A stretch of DNA of 64,000 bases from the NCBI GenBank assembly GCA_034440615.1, contig JAOTOM010003966.1:78501-142500 (forward strand). The letters run 5' to 3'. Below, piece by piece: positions 35,960 to 48,560 of this stretch. Position numbers and translations under genes: made by a program. Under the pieces are notes generated by a model that saw only the letters and a program-made list of their open reading frames with translations, was not told where the DNA came from and ran no database searches. The number at the start of each line of letters is the position of its first letter. The stretch's first letter is position 1. Source of the stretch: Ashinkailepas kermadecensis. Taxonomy: Eukaryota > Arthropoda > Thecostraca > Neolepadidae.

Positions 35960-36490
35960 TGTCTGTTTCAAGCATGTCAATGTAGTATGGCGCCAGAATG
36001 CATCTGCGTCTGGGATAGTAGAATCCCGATGTGTACCAGTTAGGACCAATGGGCTTCCCGTGGCTTACAGGCATTTCCACGAAGTTGTTCAGAACATCTT
36101 TTGTAACACACGTTGAGTATGGCACATTTAGAAGGACCACTTTAGCCAAGTTCGGATTGGGAGCATCAGAGTTAGATTCAGGCATAGCAAATTGGATATT
36201 CCAACGTGAGACAGCACCTACCTGCTGTGACAGGGCAAACCAGAGCTGGGTCCAAAGTCTGGGATGGATACCACCTGGCGGCAATTACCGATAATCACTG
36301 AGCCAGATCCACACTCGCTGTCGCATCCCGTCCAAATTAAAAAGGTTCTAGATCTGACGAGTTTTAGTACGACAGTACAACGATTCTTCTGAATAACTCG
36401 GGGATGTAGAGGTGCCCTGATAAGCAATGAAAATGTTCCAAACGCTACTGCAAAACAGATAATAGGACAGTGACCAAGGTGTACTGCCAT
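35960..36490 (-). repeat. Dispersed repeat of unknown family, copy 1 (possible coding relic)
   Basis: The minus-strand translation has DAPNPNLAKVVLLNV and, further upstream, APLHPRVIQKN with RCTVVLKLVRSRTF. The minus strand at 47.70-48.08 kb gives DAAHSKLAKTILLNV. The plus strand at 48.34-48.56 kb gives AHHIAGLFGKNVVFTYQKPP. Shared DNA includes TAGATCTG, AAGGTGCCC and GACAGCACCTA(C/T)CTGC. It behaves like an old, possibly protein-coding mobile element or multicopy pseudogene. I cannot identify the family. Confidence 0.5.
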
Positions 36491-38225
36491 GATAAAGAGG
36501 CGGAAATTTGTTCATGAAATTGGCCAACCAGATGCCAAATCTAATTCAAATCCACATACTAGTAAAACCTGCCAAAATAAGCGTGTCCCGAGAAGCTTTG
36601 AAAACGACTATTAGCCGTGTTCACGAAGCTCTTAGGTGCCCTAATGGGTCGACGCGTTTAGTAGAACATATCTAGATGTTCTTATGCAAACTATGTTTGG
36701 CAGCACGCTGGCTGATTTCATGGACTTAATGTGTGTACAGGTGAATCATGAATGATCACAAGCAAATATGTTGCTCCAAATTGTAAAGCCGGCGTTCCCA
36801 AGCCTAAAAACTGGTGTTGCATGTTTGGCAAAGTCCTGTATATTTTGAGACGGCTGATGTTGCAGGACTCAACGTTGGCGAGAAAGCTGCAATGGCCACG
36901 ATGCCACGCTCTGCACCCATAAATAGTCGCCTGTTTGCCAGTACAGTGCACCCAATCACTCTTCTAGTAGCTTTTTTGACACTCTTGGAAGAATCTAACA
37001 GCAATTCGAAATGAATTTTCCTCAAGATGTGTAATAAATAACTAGATAAGCAAATACATATATGCTAAATACGTAAACAAATAGACAACTAAATAAGTGA
37101 ATACATAGGCAAAAGAGTAAATTGAAACATAATACGTAAATAATTAAATATAAATATAAGAAGTAAATGAATAAAGAAGGAATCATCAGAACCACCCAAG
37201 TTTCAGAAGTAGAAAATCTATGCTTTCCGAAGGTGAAATTTCCGATCGCCTCAAAACCCTCGACATGGCGATGCTAGCGTCCGCCGGACATCAGAAGCCC
37301 GTGGCTAAAAATCATTTTCAAAAACCACGATTTCAAAAGCGGCAGTGCACAAAAACTCAAATGCCTTTCATACTTCAATTTGCAATTTCTTCAAATACCC
37401 AAATATTAATTGGCCCACATGCTCCAAGAACCCAGACTCAGCTGAACATTCAGGTAATACAGCAGACAACCTTGAAACGTATCGTAATTCAGACTCAACA
37501 TTACGGTGCCGTACAAAAGGGTATAAGTGCCTGCCTTCCCAAACCCCGGACACGAGCCGCGATTGCGACTACAATCACTTAGTTTCTAAAGATTGGTCAT
37601 GTGGGAAGCGGGAGGGCAAAGGAATGGAAAATTGGAAAAGGAACATGACCACAGCATCTCGGCAACGTCTGAATTACAAATAAAGAAACACACAGGCCTC
37701 CCCCCCCCCCCCCCCATACGCACATGGCTGCTAGTAATCATCATGGAACGGGCATCAATTGCAAAATATGGGATACCCAGCTGGTTATGCATTGTTTGCA
37801 TGGTGCCATAAGGGAGTCGAGGAGCATTTTGGACCGCAGTGCGGTCCAAACCTGTCTTCTTTTTCCATTATCGTTGTCTGGTCGTTGTCAAGCGATTTCG
37901 AGGTTTTGAAGCGGGCGGTGCTTCGAAGCTTGGGTAATTTGAGAAATTCGAGGTTTCAGATGCTGAGGTTTTAAAACAGCATAGGTTTCGAAGCATTGGA
38001 ATTTCTGAGATAGTCGGCTTCTGAATACACTCTAAAAACGATTACTTTGTGCCGTTTGGTGGTTTTGAGAGCTCGAGGATTTGGTGATATTCCAGGAGGT
38101 AAGTGTTTCAGGATTTTGAAACGCTCAGGTTCCGATGTAGACCCATTTGCAGTCTTTCTCTTAATCAGGCCACGTCCGCATCGCCAAGCTATTTAGAAGA
38201 ACTGTTGCATTGGCGTGCGAAAAGT
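36491..38225. other. Unassigned sequence with a C16 run and a perfect palindrome
   Basis: No gene is recognised. A run of 16 C lies at 37700-37715. A palindrome with 11-bp arms (TTTGGACCGCA and TGCGGTCCAAA around one base) lies at 37828-37850. Many GAGGTTTTGAA and GAAGC(A/T)T variants at 37.89-38.12 kb suggest a decayed short repeat. Confidence 0.55.
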
Positions 38226-38395
38226 TACCAGATCTGGGGACTGTTACCAGATCTGGGGACTATTACCAGATCTGGGGACTGTTACCAGATCTGGGGACTA
38301 TTAGCGGAACAAGATGTGACAACGAGCGTGTGACCCGTTACCAGATCTGGGGACTGTTAGCGGAACAAGATGTGACAACGAGCGTGTGACCCGTT
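38226..38395. repeat. Minisatellite, 20-bp unit TTACCAGATCTGGGGACT(G/A)T, nested in a larger duplication
   Basis: The 20-bp unit repeats four times from 38226. A block of about 56 bp (the unit followed by TAGCGGAACAAGATGTGACA and more) is duplicated once, ending at about 38395. Each unit contains the palindrome CCAGATCTGG. Confidence 0.93.
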
Positions 38396-38839
38396 CAGTT
38401 GACTATACAGGCATGCCTTTCCCTCACGCTGCTAATCCGAAATTGACGGAGGCTCTCTTTTCTACGCGTATCCTACCAAACCTGTTGTACCAAAGAGCAA
38501 TGACACGACGGTTTAGTAAGGCTTAATGGGAACCTGAGAGCCATAGGTGGCGTCTGGGTTAAGCCTTGAAGAGAATATACTATAATAAGATTTTTTTTTC
38601 ATACCCTGAATCCGCATAATCAATGTTATATCCTGAGTTTTGGCCAAGATATGGGCTCCATTGTGTTGCCATGGCTAATGTATCCACCATCGCACGCCCG
38701 AAGGCCGGTACTGAATCAACTGTCATGTGCATACGTTACTAGCATAATTCCCCATGTATATAAGCATGGCTGAAGACATCAAAAGCACAGGTCACGCGAG
38801 AACCAGAGGCCCATGCAAATGCAATGCCACCACATGCAA
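38396..38839. other. Unassigned sequence left of the large satellite
   Basis: No supported feature. The ATG used by the long open frame beginning near 38754 has no independent support. Confidence 0.5.
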
Positions 38840-41800
38840 AGCACCCCACCATCAACCCAATCAAGCATTACACCCCGCCATCCACCCAATCAAACATCAC
38901 ACCCCGCCATCCACCCAATCAAACATTACACCCCGCCATCCACCCAATCAAACATCACACCCCGCCATCCACCCAATCAAACATCACACCCCGCCATCCA
39001 CCCAATCAAACATCACACCCCGCCATCCACCCAATCAAGCATTACACCCCGCCATCCACCCAATCAAACATCACCCCCGCCATCCACCCAATCAAACATC
39101 ACACCCGCCATCCACCCAATCAAGCATCCACCCAATCAAACATCACACCCCGCCATCCACCCAATCAAACATCACACCCCGCCATCCACCCAATCAAACA
39201 TCCCCCCCCCCAATCAAGCATACACCCCGCCATCCACCCAATCAAACATCACCCTTCACCCAATCAAGCATTACACCCCGCCATCCACCCAATCAAACAT
39301 CACACCCCGCCATCCACCCAATCAAACATCACACCCGCCATCCACCCAATCAAGCATTACACCCCCGCCATCCACCCAATCAAACATCACACCCCGCCAT
39401 CCACCCAATCAAGCATTACACCCCCGCCATCCACCCAATCAAGCATTACACCCCGCCATCCACCCAATCAAACATCACACCCCGCCATCCACCCAATCAA
39501 ACATCACACCCCGCCATCCACCCAATCAAACATTACACCCCGCCATCCACCCAATCAAACATTACACCCCGCCATCCACCCAATCAAACATCACACCCCG
39601 CCATCCACCCAATCAAACATTACACCCCGCCATCCACCCAAACATCACACCCGCCATCCACCCAATCAAACATTACACCCGCCATCCACCCAATCAAACA
39701 TCACACCCCGCCATCCACCCAATCAAACATCACACCCCGCCATCCACCCAATCAAACATCACACCCGCCATCCACCCAATCAAGCATTACACCCCGCCAT
39801 CCACCCAATCAAACATTACACCCGCCATCCACCCAATCAAACATCACCCCGCCATCACCCAATCAAACATCCCGCCATCCACCCAATCAAGCATTACACC
39901 CCGCCATCACCCAATCAAACATTACACCCCGCCATCCACCCAATCAAACATTACACCCCGCCACCCAACCAATCAAACATCACACCGCCATCCACCCAAT
40001 CAAACATCACACCCCGCCATCCACCCAATCAAACATCACACCCCGCCATCCACCCAATCAAGCATTACACCCCGCCATCCACCCAATCAAACATCACACC
40101 CCGCCATCCACCCAATCAAACATCACACCCCGCCATCCACCCAATCAAACATCACACCCCGCCATCCACCCAATCAAACATCACACCCCGCCATCCACCC
40201 AATCAAACATCACACCCGCCATCCACCCAATCAAACATCACACCCCGCCATCCACCCAATCAAGCATCACACCCGCCATCCACCCAATCAAACATCACAC
40301 CCGCCATCCACCCAATCAAGCATTACACCCCGCCATCCACCCAATCAAACATCACACCCCGCCATCCACCCAATCAAGCATTACACCCCGCCATCCACCC
40401 AATCAAACATCAACCCGCCATCCACCCAATCAAACATCACACCCCGCCATCCACCCAATCAAACATCAACCCCGCCATCCACCCAATCAAACATCACACC
40501 CGCCATCACCCAATCAAGCATTACACCGCCATCCACCTAATCAAACATTACACCCCGCCATCCACCCAATCAAACATCACACCCGCCATCCACCCAATCA
40601 AGCATTACACCGCCATCCACCCAATCAAACATTACACCCCGCCATCCACCCAATCAAACATCACCCGCCATCCACCCAATCAAGCATTACACCCGCCATC
40701 CACCCAATCAAACATCACACCCGCCATCCACCCAATCAAACATCACCCCGCCATCCACCCAATCAAGCATTACACCCCGCCATCCACCCAATCAAACATC
40801 ACACCCCGCCATCCCCAATCAAACATCACACCCGCCATCCACCCAATCAAGCATTACACCCCGCCATCCACCCAATCAAACATTCACCCGCCATCCACCC
40901 AATCAAACATCACACCCGCCATCCACCCAATCAAGCATTACACCCCCGCCATCCACCCAATCAAACATCACCCCGCCATCCACCCAATCAAGCATTACAC
41001 CCCGCCATCCACCCAATCAAGCATTACACCCCCGCCATCCACCCAATCAAACATCACACCCGCCATCACCCAATCAAACATCACACCCGCCATCCCCAAT
41101 CAAACATCACCCGCCATCCACCCAATCAAACATCCACCCCGCCATCCACCCAATCAAGCATTACACCCCCGCCATCACCCGATCAAACATCACCCCGCCA
41201 TCCACCCAATCAAGCATTACACCCCGCCATCCACCCAATCAAACATCACACCCGCCATCCACCCAATCAAGCATTACACCCCGCCATCCCAATCAAACAT
41301 CCCCGCCATCCACCCAATCAAGCATCACACCCCGCCATCCACCCAATCAAACATTCACCCCGCCATCCACCCAATCAAACATTACACCCGCCATCCACCC
41401 AATCAAACATACACCCCGCCATCCACCCAATCAAGCATTACACCCCGCCATCCACCCAATCAAACATCACACCCCGCCGTCCACCCAATCAAACATTACA
41501 CCCCGCCATCACCCAATCAAGCATCACCCCGCCATCCACCCAATCAAGCATTGCACCCGCCATCCCAATCAAACATCACACCCCGCCATCACCCAATCAA
41601 ACATCACCCGCCATCCACCCAATCAAACATCACACCCGCCATCACCTAATCAAACATCACCCCGCCATCCACCCAATCAAGCATTACACCCCCGCCATCC
41701 CCAATCAAACATCACACCCCGCCATCCACCCAATCAAGCATTACCCCCGCCATCCACCCAATCAAACATCAACCCCGCCATCCACCTAATCAAACATCAC

Positions 41801-43772
41801 CCCCGCCATCCACCCAATCAAGCATTACACCCCCGCCATCCACCCAATCAAACATCACACCCGCCATCCACCCAATCAAGCATTACACCCCGCCATCCAC
41901 CCAATCAAACATTACACCCCGCCATCCACCCAATCAAACATCACACCCCGCCATCCACCCAATCAAACATCACACCCGCCATCCACCAATCAGGCATTAC
42001 ACCCCGCCATCCACCCAATCAAGCATTACACCCCGCCATCCACCCAATCAAGCATTACACCCCACCATCCACCCAATCAAACATCACACCCCGCCATCCC
42101 CAATCAAACATCACACCCGCCATCCACCCAATCAAACATTACACCCCGCCATCCACCCAATCAAGCATTACACCCCGCCATCCACCCAATCAGACATCAC
42201 ACCCCGCCATCCCCAATCAAACATCACCCCGCCATCCACCCAATCAAGCATTACACCCCGCCATCCACCCAATCAAACATTACACCCCGCCATCCACCCA
42301 ATCAAGCATTACACCCCGCCATCCACCCAATCAAACATCACCCCCGCCATCCCCAATCAAACATCACCCCCGCCATCCACCCGATCAAACATTACACCCC
42401 GCCATCACCCAATCAAACATTACACCCCGCCATCCACCCAATCAAACATTACACCCCGCCATCCCCAATCAAACATCACACCCCGCCATCCACCCAATCA
42501 AGCATTACACCCCGCCATCCACCCAATCAAACATCACCCCCGCCATCCACCCAATCAAGCATTACACCCCGACATCCACCCAATCAAACATCACACCGCC
42601 ATCCACCCAATCAAACATTACACCCCGCCATCCACCCAATCAAACATTACACCCGCCATCCACCCAATCAAGCATTACACCCCGCCATCCACCCAATCAA
42701 ACATTACACCCCACCATCCCCAATCAAACATCACACCCCGCCATCCACCCAATCAAACATTACACCGCCATACCCAATCAAACATCACCCCGCCATCCCC
42801 AATCAAACATCACACCCCGCCATCCACAATCAAACATCATACCCCGCCATCCACCCAATCAAGCATTACACCCCGCCATCCACCCAATCAAACATCCACC
42901 CCACCATCCCCAATCAAACATCACCCCGCCATCCACCCAATCAAACATCACCCCCGCCATCCACCCAATCAAACATCACACCCGCCATCCACCCAATCAA
43001 CATTACCCCGCCATCCACCCAATCAAGCATTACACCCCGCCATCCACCCAATCAAACATTCACCCACCATCCCCAATCAAACATCCACCCCGCCATCACC
43101 CAATCAAACATTACACCCGCCATCCACCCAATCAAACATCACACCCCGCCATACCTAATCAAACATCACACCCCGCCATCCACCCAATCAAGCATTACAC
43201 CCCCGCCATCCACCCAATCAAACATTACACCCCGCCATCCACCCAATCAAGCATTACACCCCCGCCATCCACCCAATCAAACATTACACCCCGCCATCCC
43301 CAATCAAACATCACCCGCCATCCACCCAATCAAACATTACACCCGCCATCCACCCAATCAAGCATTACACCCCGCCATCCACCCAATCAAACATTACACC
43401 CCGCCATCCACCCAATCAAACATCACACCCCGCCATCCCCAATCAAGCATTACACCCCGCCATCCACCCAATCAAGCATTACACCCGCCATCCCCAATCA
43501 AACATCACACCCCCGCCATCCACCCAATCAAACATCACACCCCGCCATCCACCCAATCAAGCATTCACCCCGCCATCCACCCAATCAAGCATTACACCCC
43601 GCCATCCACCCAATCAAACATCACACCCCGCCATCCACCCAATCAAACATTACACCCCGCCATCCACCCAATCAAACATCACACCCCGCCATCCACCCAA
43701 TCAAACATCACACCCCGCCATCCACCCAATCAAACATCACACCCCGCCATCCACCCAATCAAACATCACACC
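38840..43772. repeat. Large satellite array, 29-bp unit, about 170 copies
   Basis: CCATCCACCCAATCAAACAT plus nine bases (CACACCCCG) forms a 29-bp unit repeated for 4.9 kb. Many units have lost one to four bases, mostly within C runs or the CCATCCACC segment. Two linked variants dominate: AAACATCAC and AAGCATTAC, with AAACATTAC as a recombinant class. The plus strand has C runs and very few G, so strand asymmetry is extreme. Because the unit has no stop in any plus frame and 29 is not a multiple of three, open frames of 575 to over 1000 codons exist in all three plus frames, cycling the same Pro/His/Thr-rich peptide. I reject them as genes. Confidence 0.98.
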
Positions 43773-44387
43773 CGTCTCGTGAAGAAAGCATCAATCATTT
43801 TCTGAAACGCACGCAATGGAGAACCCTCCACTACCTCCCCAGCCATCCATTCCGATGATTTACCATCTATGGTTTAACGTCATCTGTCATTTACGTTCCC
43901 TCGATTTCCTCGGTTATTGCCTCGATGATGCAGTGCGGATGACCTCGTTGACATCGAGGTTAGCGACCCAGGAATACATTTTCCACGGTATTCTCAAGCA
44001 GTCGCAATGAGGGACCGTCAAATGCTCATCAGGGGCTCATCATGGCCACATCTGCACAGTACACACTTAGTGGTATCACTTTTATCTCAGTCCCCATAAT
44101 TACTCCGCCCCCACTGTTCGGTAGCTACTGAGATCCCATCAAATCCTCGAAAGCCACTGAAACAGCTCTTCAAGGAAGCTAAAAGCAAGCAATGTGCAAC
44201 ACAAGAAGAATGAATCTGAGATCAGAAAACCAATGCATCAAAAAGCAAATGAACTACCTAGCTTAGCTTGCACAACTTAGAACAAAAAGAAACTAATATT
44301 CCACTACTGAAGAATCATCGTTAGAATTAGTGGTGAGCAAGAACGAGTGGTCCGCAAAATCCCTAATCAATCAATAACTGGTCGACG
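43773..44387. other. Unassigned sequence
   Basis: Nothing recognised. A short open frame at 43,816-44,010 has no domain. Confidence 0.5.
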
Positions 44388-44702
44388 GCGGCCGGCGAGA
44401 CAACTAGGGCCACCGGCGGCCGGCGAGACAACTAGGGCCACCGGCGGCCGGCGAGACAACTAGGGCCACCGGCGGCCGGCGAGACAACTGGGGCCACCGG
44501 CGGCCGGCGAGACAACTGGGGCCACCGGCGGCCGGCGAGACAACTAGGGCCACCGGCGGCCGGCGAGACAACTAGGGCCACCGGCGGCCGGCGAGACAAC
44601 TAGGGCCACCGGCGGCCGGCGAGACAACTAGGGCCACCGGCGGCCGGCGAGACAACTAGGGCCACCGGCGGCCGGCGAGACAACTAGGGCCACCGGCGGC
44701 CG
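44388..44702. repeat. Minisatellite, 28-bp unit, about 11 copies
   Basis: CCACCGGCGGCCGGCGAGAC plus AACT(A/G)GGG repeats every 28 bp with almost no divergence. Two adjacent units carry GGGG in place of AGGG. The GGCGGCCGGC core is close to palindromic. Confidence 0.97.
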
Positions 44703-46682
44703 TTTTTGTAACTACTGCTACGGGATCTGAGGTGGACGATCTCCTCGTCCTATTGCAGTAGGGCTTTCTGGACCTAAATATGTAGAGGAGTGAATTCCCC
44801 CTTATGACCTCGGAATCTGGTGAACTGGTTTCCAAACTGAGTAGCTGAGACGAATTCTACTGATCTAATCTACCTTTCTAGCAGGCTAAAATGTAGACAT
44901 TTTTGCGAAGATGAAGTCAGAAGGAAAAATTGGAACGAAACTGGTCAGAACTATTTGGGACTGTACTTGTATTTTACGGCGGTAAGATCGTGCATGGTTC
45001 GATATACATTATCCTTTATGGTCCATGGCACCATTTGATATCCATACATGAACATGAGGACAGCCAATGGCTTAGCCAAAAACCTAAGAAAAGAGTGGAT
45101 ATCATTTGCTCTTTGCGGCTGATCCTCCTTCGCAGTCAGTCCGACAAATACCTCTTCTTTTGTTGTTATTCCATAATATCAATACTTATGGTAAACATTT
45201 TGCTCATAGGTGTCTCCCGGGAATTATGCGAAGGAGAGTTCTGAGTGATCTGCGTGGAAAGGCTACTACAATATTTGGTCATCGGGGAAATCTCCTGGCT
45301 CCGACACTGCGTGTCCGATTTATTATGATGGTTTGTCCTGAATTCACCTCTCCCCCTCCTTGATTCGCTATTGGAAAAGTGTCACCATTTCCGTGTCATT
45401 GCTTGTTGTGATTATAAAAAGGATATGTCCTGAATACCTCTTGCCACCTTCTGGAACTGCCATTTGCGAGACTTGTCTGGCTGCTTCACAGCTTGTGTTG
45501 CCTTATTACCGTGCGTCCTGAACTCATCCCACCCTCCAAACATTCTGATGATAACGTTCATGATTCCACTCTGAGGCAAAACCGGTGACTGGTTGCCAAT
45601 TTTCCTTCCTCTTGATCTGCCCCTGACAGGACTAAATAGGTTCAAAATAAGCATTTCGGTAGGCAAGCAAGGTAGTGCGAGAGGATGACTTCAAAATTAG
45701 TCACCTGAACATTAAAACAATGAAAATATTCAGTCAGATGCATGGTTATTAACAAGTATTCGCAAAAATCTGTCGGAGGCGCCCCCGGAGGCGCCCCCCC
45801 CCAATATCCCTTCCTAGAGCTGCCTCTGACGTACGTAATTCTTACGTAATTAAAATTTTGATGTGAAGTAGAAAATGCTGCTCAGGTAGTCACTGAATTT
45901 TACTCTCCTATCAGAAGAGACAGGGACCGACTGGTGAAAAACCACAGAGAGTGAGGTCGAGTTCGCCCTCTACCGAAATGGGATAAGGAAATGCTTGTAT
46001 GTGGGCTATGCTAGACAAAATGTATGACTATCGTCACATTGGGTGATAATATAGTTATTTGGCTATCTTACAGTCCCACAAACATCAGAATGGGGTCAAA
46101 ACTAGACGCTGACTTAACATTTTGTCCGCATCGCGAGAGTGCACTAGACACAATTCACTGAAAGAATAACCGGTTGATGGTGGTGCCTTCCTTGGCTCAT
46201 AATTGTTTACATAGTGCATCGAAAGTTGCGTCCAGAAGCGATGCTGGTAAGCTTGTGATTAGGCGACTGAAAATTAGCCCTCGCAATGAGGGGGAAGGGA
46301 ATCCGTTTGAACAGCCATGCAGAACATGTCATAGGAAGTAATAGGGATGCCGCTAGATGGTGTATTTCGACCTCTTTGCTGTTTCAGCTTACATTTTACA
46401 CTCATCTGCCCGAAGGCTGAGGAGGATCGCTTCTGACGCAGATTACCGCCTACCGCCCAACAAACGATGGCCGTTGTGCTGGTAGCGTCTGTCGACTGAG
46501 AACGTCGCCTTGGAGACGCGAGGCTCCCAACCCGCCACTCGGGCGTACCTCCAGGCCGACCTGGGGTCAGGTGGCTGGACCACTCCATCACATGTGCTTT
46601 ATTCACCTCGAGGGAAGGAGGCAGACGCAGCGGCCAGGTTGACTAAACTTTGTGAGAATTTTAGCGTTTTCCCGGATTTCAG
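44703..46682. other. Unassigned sequence
   Basis: No recognised gene. Short frames at 44.9-45.4 kb lack domains. A GGAGGCGCCCCC duplication is at about 45,775-45,800. Confidence 0.45.
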
Positions 46683-46835
46683 TGTTCCAGAGATCCAAAG
46701 TTGTACGGCCCCATCCCCCGGAGCTCCCTGGACGCGTTGTCACTGGATCGGGTGGGATATGATGGATATCCCATTCAGATGGAGTTGCATCTCATCAACA
46801 AAGATGGATGCATGTTTTTGGCTGGAGAAGAATAG
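46683..46835 (+). CDS. Candidate terminal coding exon, about 50 codons, function unknown
   Basis: After an acceptor-like TTTTCCCGGATTTCAG (ending 46682), a plus-strand frame reads about 50 codons to a TAG at 46833-46835. The peptide includes LYGPIPRSSLDALSLDRVGY and ends IQMELHLINKDGCMFLAGEE. Composition and the charge/hydrophobic mix look like real protein, more so than the competing frame that spans 46,510-46,860. The frame is closed upstream by stops, as expected for an exon entered by splicing. I recognise no family and see no obvious preceding exon. It may equally be a fragment of a mobile-element protein. Confidence 0.35.
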   Translation, partial: CSRDPKLYGPIPRSSLDALSLDRVGYDGYPIQMELHLINKDGCMFLAGEE

Positions 46836-46904
46836 CATGTATGCAGTGAAGTTAATGTAGTAGAGTAAACGAATTCGTGATATGATTTTTATATATAATT
46901 AGCC

Positions 46905-47218
46905 AGAATTCTTGTTGGGGTGGCTTCATGAACCAGGGTCCTATTGCAAAGCAGTGCTGGTTGAGTGAACTCTGGTCCCACCACCCGATTCATGGATTCC
47001 AGTTCAACGGCAGAATTTTGACCGGGAGCTTAACGTGCCGTCAATGCACCGACACGGCCGCCCCGGTAGCTCGTCCCCGGCCTTATTGAGCCAGTTGCCA
47101 ACTGACCCTCCCAGCCGGGGGCAAAATGCGAGCGTGTGAAGCGACTCGAACCCTGTCTTGCCAGGACAGGGGACACCAGTGCAGGCCAACGCTCTAACCA
47201 GCTGAGCTATAGGAGCGG
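46905..47218 (-). mobile_element. tRNA-derived SINE, about 310 bp
   Basis: The minus strand opens with a tRNA-like head. TATAGCTCAGCTGGTTAGAG is a near-perfect A-box/D-arm, and CAAGACAGGGTTCGAGTCG carries the B-box. The two are separated by an anticodon-arm region enlarged with TGTCCCCTGTCC. A body follows with CATTGACGGCACGTTAAGCT and CCCGGTCAAAATTCTG, then a 3' part (GGACCCTGGTTCATGAAGCC) whose end I place near 46905. Intact box A and B point to pol III transcription. Its family differs from the SINE at 24 kb. The right boundary is approximate. Confidence 0.78.
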
Positions 47219-47699
47219 CAACTGGTGATCAAATGATCAACATGTTCATGAAACAAACGGTCGAAAAGTTTGATTATAATTACTTACTACAGCACATCCA
47301 TGTACGGCCTATGTAAATACCCTTTATCCACCAGGATCTTATGGTTATGCACAGCGTCTTCAGTGGGCGAATCGACTGTCCAGAACTTTTTGAACCATGT
47401 AAGTTATCGGATATCCTGAGAAAAAAAAACAGGAATCCCGTTCTTTGACAGCACATACAAAAATGTTCGATAAGGCAGTATCCAGAAAACTATTTCCACC
47501 GTGCCCCATCTGTCAAAGCTCCCTCCTCGCGTCCAGTCTCGATGTTGATTTTGCTCCAAACGTTTCCTCCATTGAAGTGTGAAGTGCGCTCCATGGGCTG
47601 GTTCCTTTTGGCTTCGGTCGTCTGTCTTCGGTGCAGGTGGATATCGTCCGCGCATCATGCGCGGACGCATCCTTTTCCATATTGGCAGATTGAATTGTT
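47219..47699. other. Unassigned sequence containing a perfect 10-bp hairpin
   Basis: CGTCCGCGCA and TGCGCGGACG flank TCA at 47645-47667. No gene is recognised. Confidence 0.6.
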
Positions 47700-48075
47700 A
47701 GCCGTTTTGACGAATCTTTAGCCTGAATAGCAACCGTAATAGGACGTTTAGAAGGATGGTTTTGGCTAGTTTCGAATGTGCAGCATCAGGAAAAGGTACG
47801 CTTGATATTACAATATTCGACAGCACCTATCTGCCTTCACACGGCAAGTCTGAGCAACACTTATCGGCAACGAGGTCTCACACCTGCTGCCATATTGTGT
47901 TCAGCTCCAATAGTTCCTAGATCTGGAGGTCTTTGATATGGCAATACCACTTTTCTAACTAAATTGGTGATGCTGACTTGTCCTGCTAGCAAAATAAATG
48001 TTTCAAGGTGCCCAAAGCACTGCTAAAATAGTGATTTGAATATACTGTATCAGCAAACAGGCGCCAGTTATTCAA
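47700..48075 (-). repeat. Dispersed repeat of unknown family, copy 2
   Basis: Shares with 35.96-36.49 kb the segments TTTAGAAGGA, GACAGCACCTA(T/C)CTGC, TAGATCTG and CAAGGTGCCC or similar in the same order. The minus-strand peptide DAAHSKLAKTILLNV parallels DAPNPNLAKVVLLNV. It is more decayed than copy 1. Confidence 0.5.
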
Positions 48076-48343
48076 TGAGAGTACTTATAAGTACTCTCTA
48101 AGTACTACGTAAGTGCTACTAAGTATAAGTATAAGCACTGATAGACTATGGTATGGTGCCGAATCCAGCTCAAGCTTAGGAGTCAGCTAAAGCTGTCCTA
48201 CTGAAAGTGTCCTGCTAAAAGGTGTCCAGAAGGCTTCATGAAAACTGTCGCTAGCGGTTTCACAAAGTTCGATTTGACTTAGATTCGCATCATGCTAGTC
48301 AACTGATGTACTAATTTGACGGCATACCTTAATCAATAGATCA

Positions 48344-48560
48344 GTGGCGGTTTGGACCAGCTTGAATGGATGCTCCATGTTGCGCAGGGCACACCACATT
48401 GCTGGATTATTTGGAAAAAACGTGGTATTTACCTACCAAAAGCCGCCAGATCTAGGAACGTTTGGAACTGAACAAGTCCACCTTGGAGCTGCTTATGTCC
48501 ACCTTTTCAGGTGTTATCGAACATTGGAATGTCAGACTAATCTTCTCGTAATGCTACCAA
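48344..48560 (+). repeat. Dispersed repeat of unknown family, copy 3 (opposite strand)
   Basis: GCCGCCAGATCTAGGAACGT is the reverse complement of the region around GTTCCTAGATCTGGAGG at about 47,918. The plus frame AHHIAGLFGKNVVFTYQKPP and LGTFGTEQVHLG is the most intact version of this segment. It lies head to head with copy 2. Confidence 0.5.

Noticed and set aside
38754..41789. Open frames of 1011, 941 and 575 codons on the plus strand
   Set aside because: All three frames are open because the 29-bp satellite unit has no stop codon. The peptide is identical in each frame apart from phase. No start context, splice site or domain supports a gene.
45106..45363. Protein-coding gene from overlapping frames at 44.9-45.4 kb
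   Set aside because: No domain, no splice context and AT-rich composition like the flanks.
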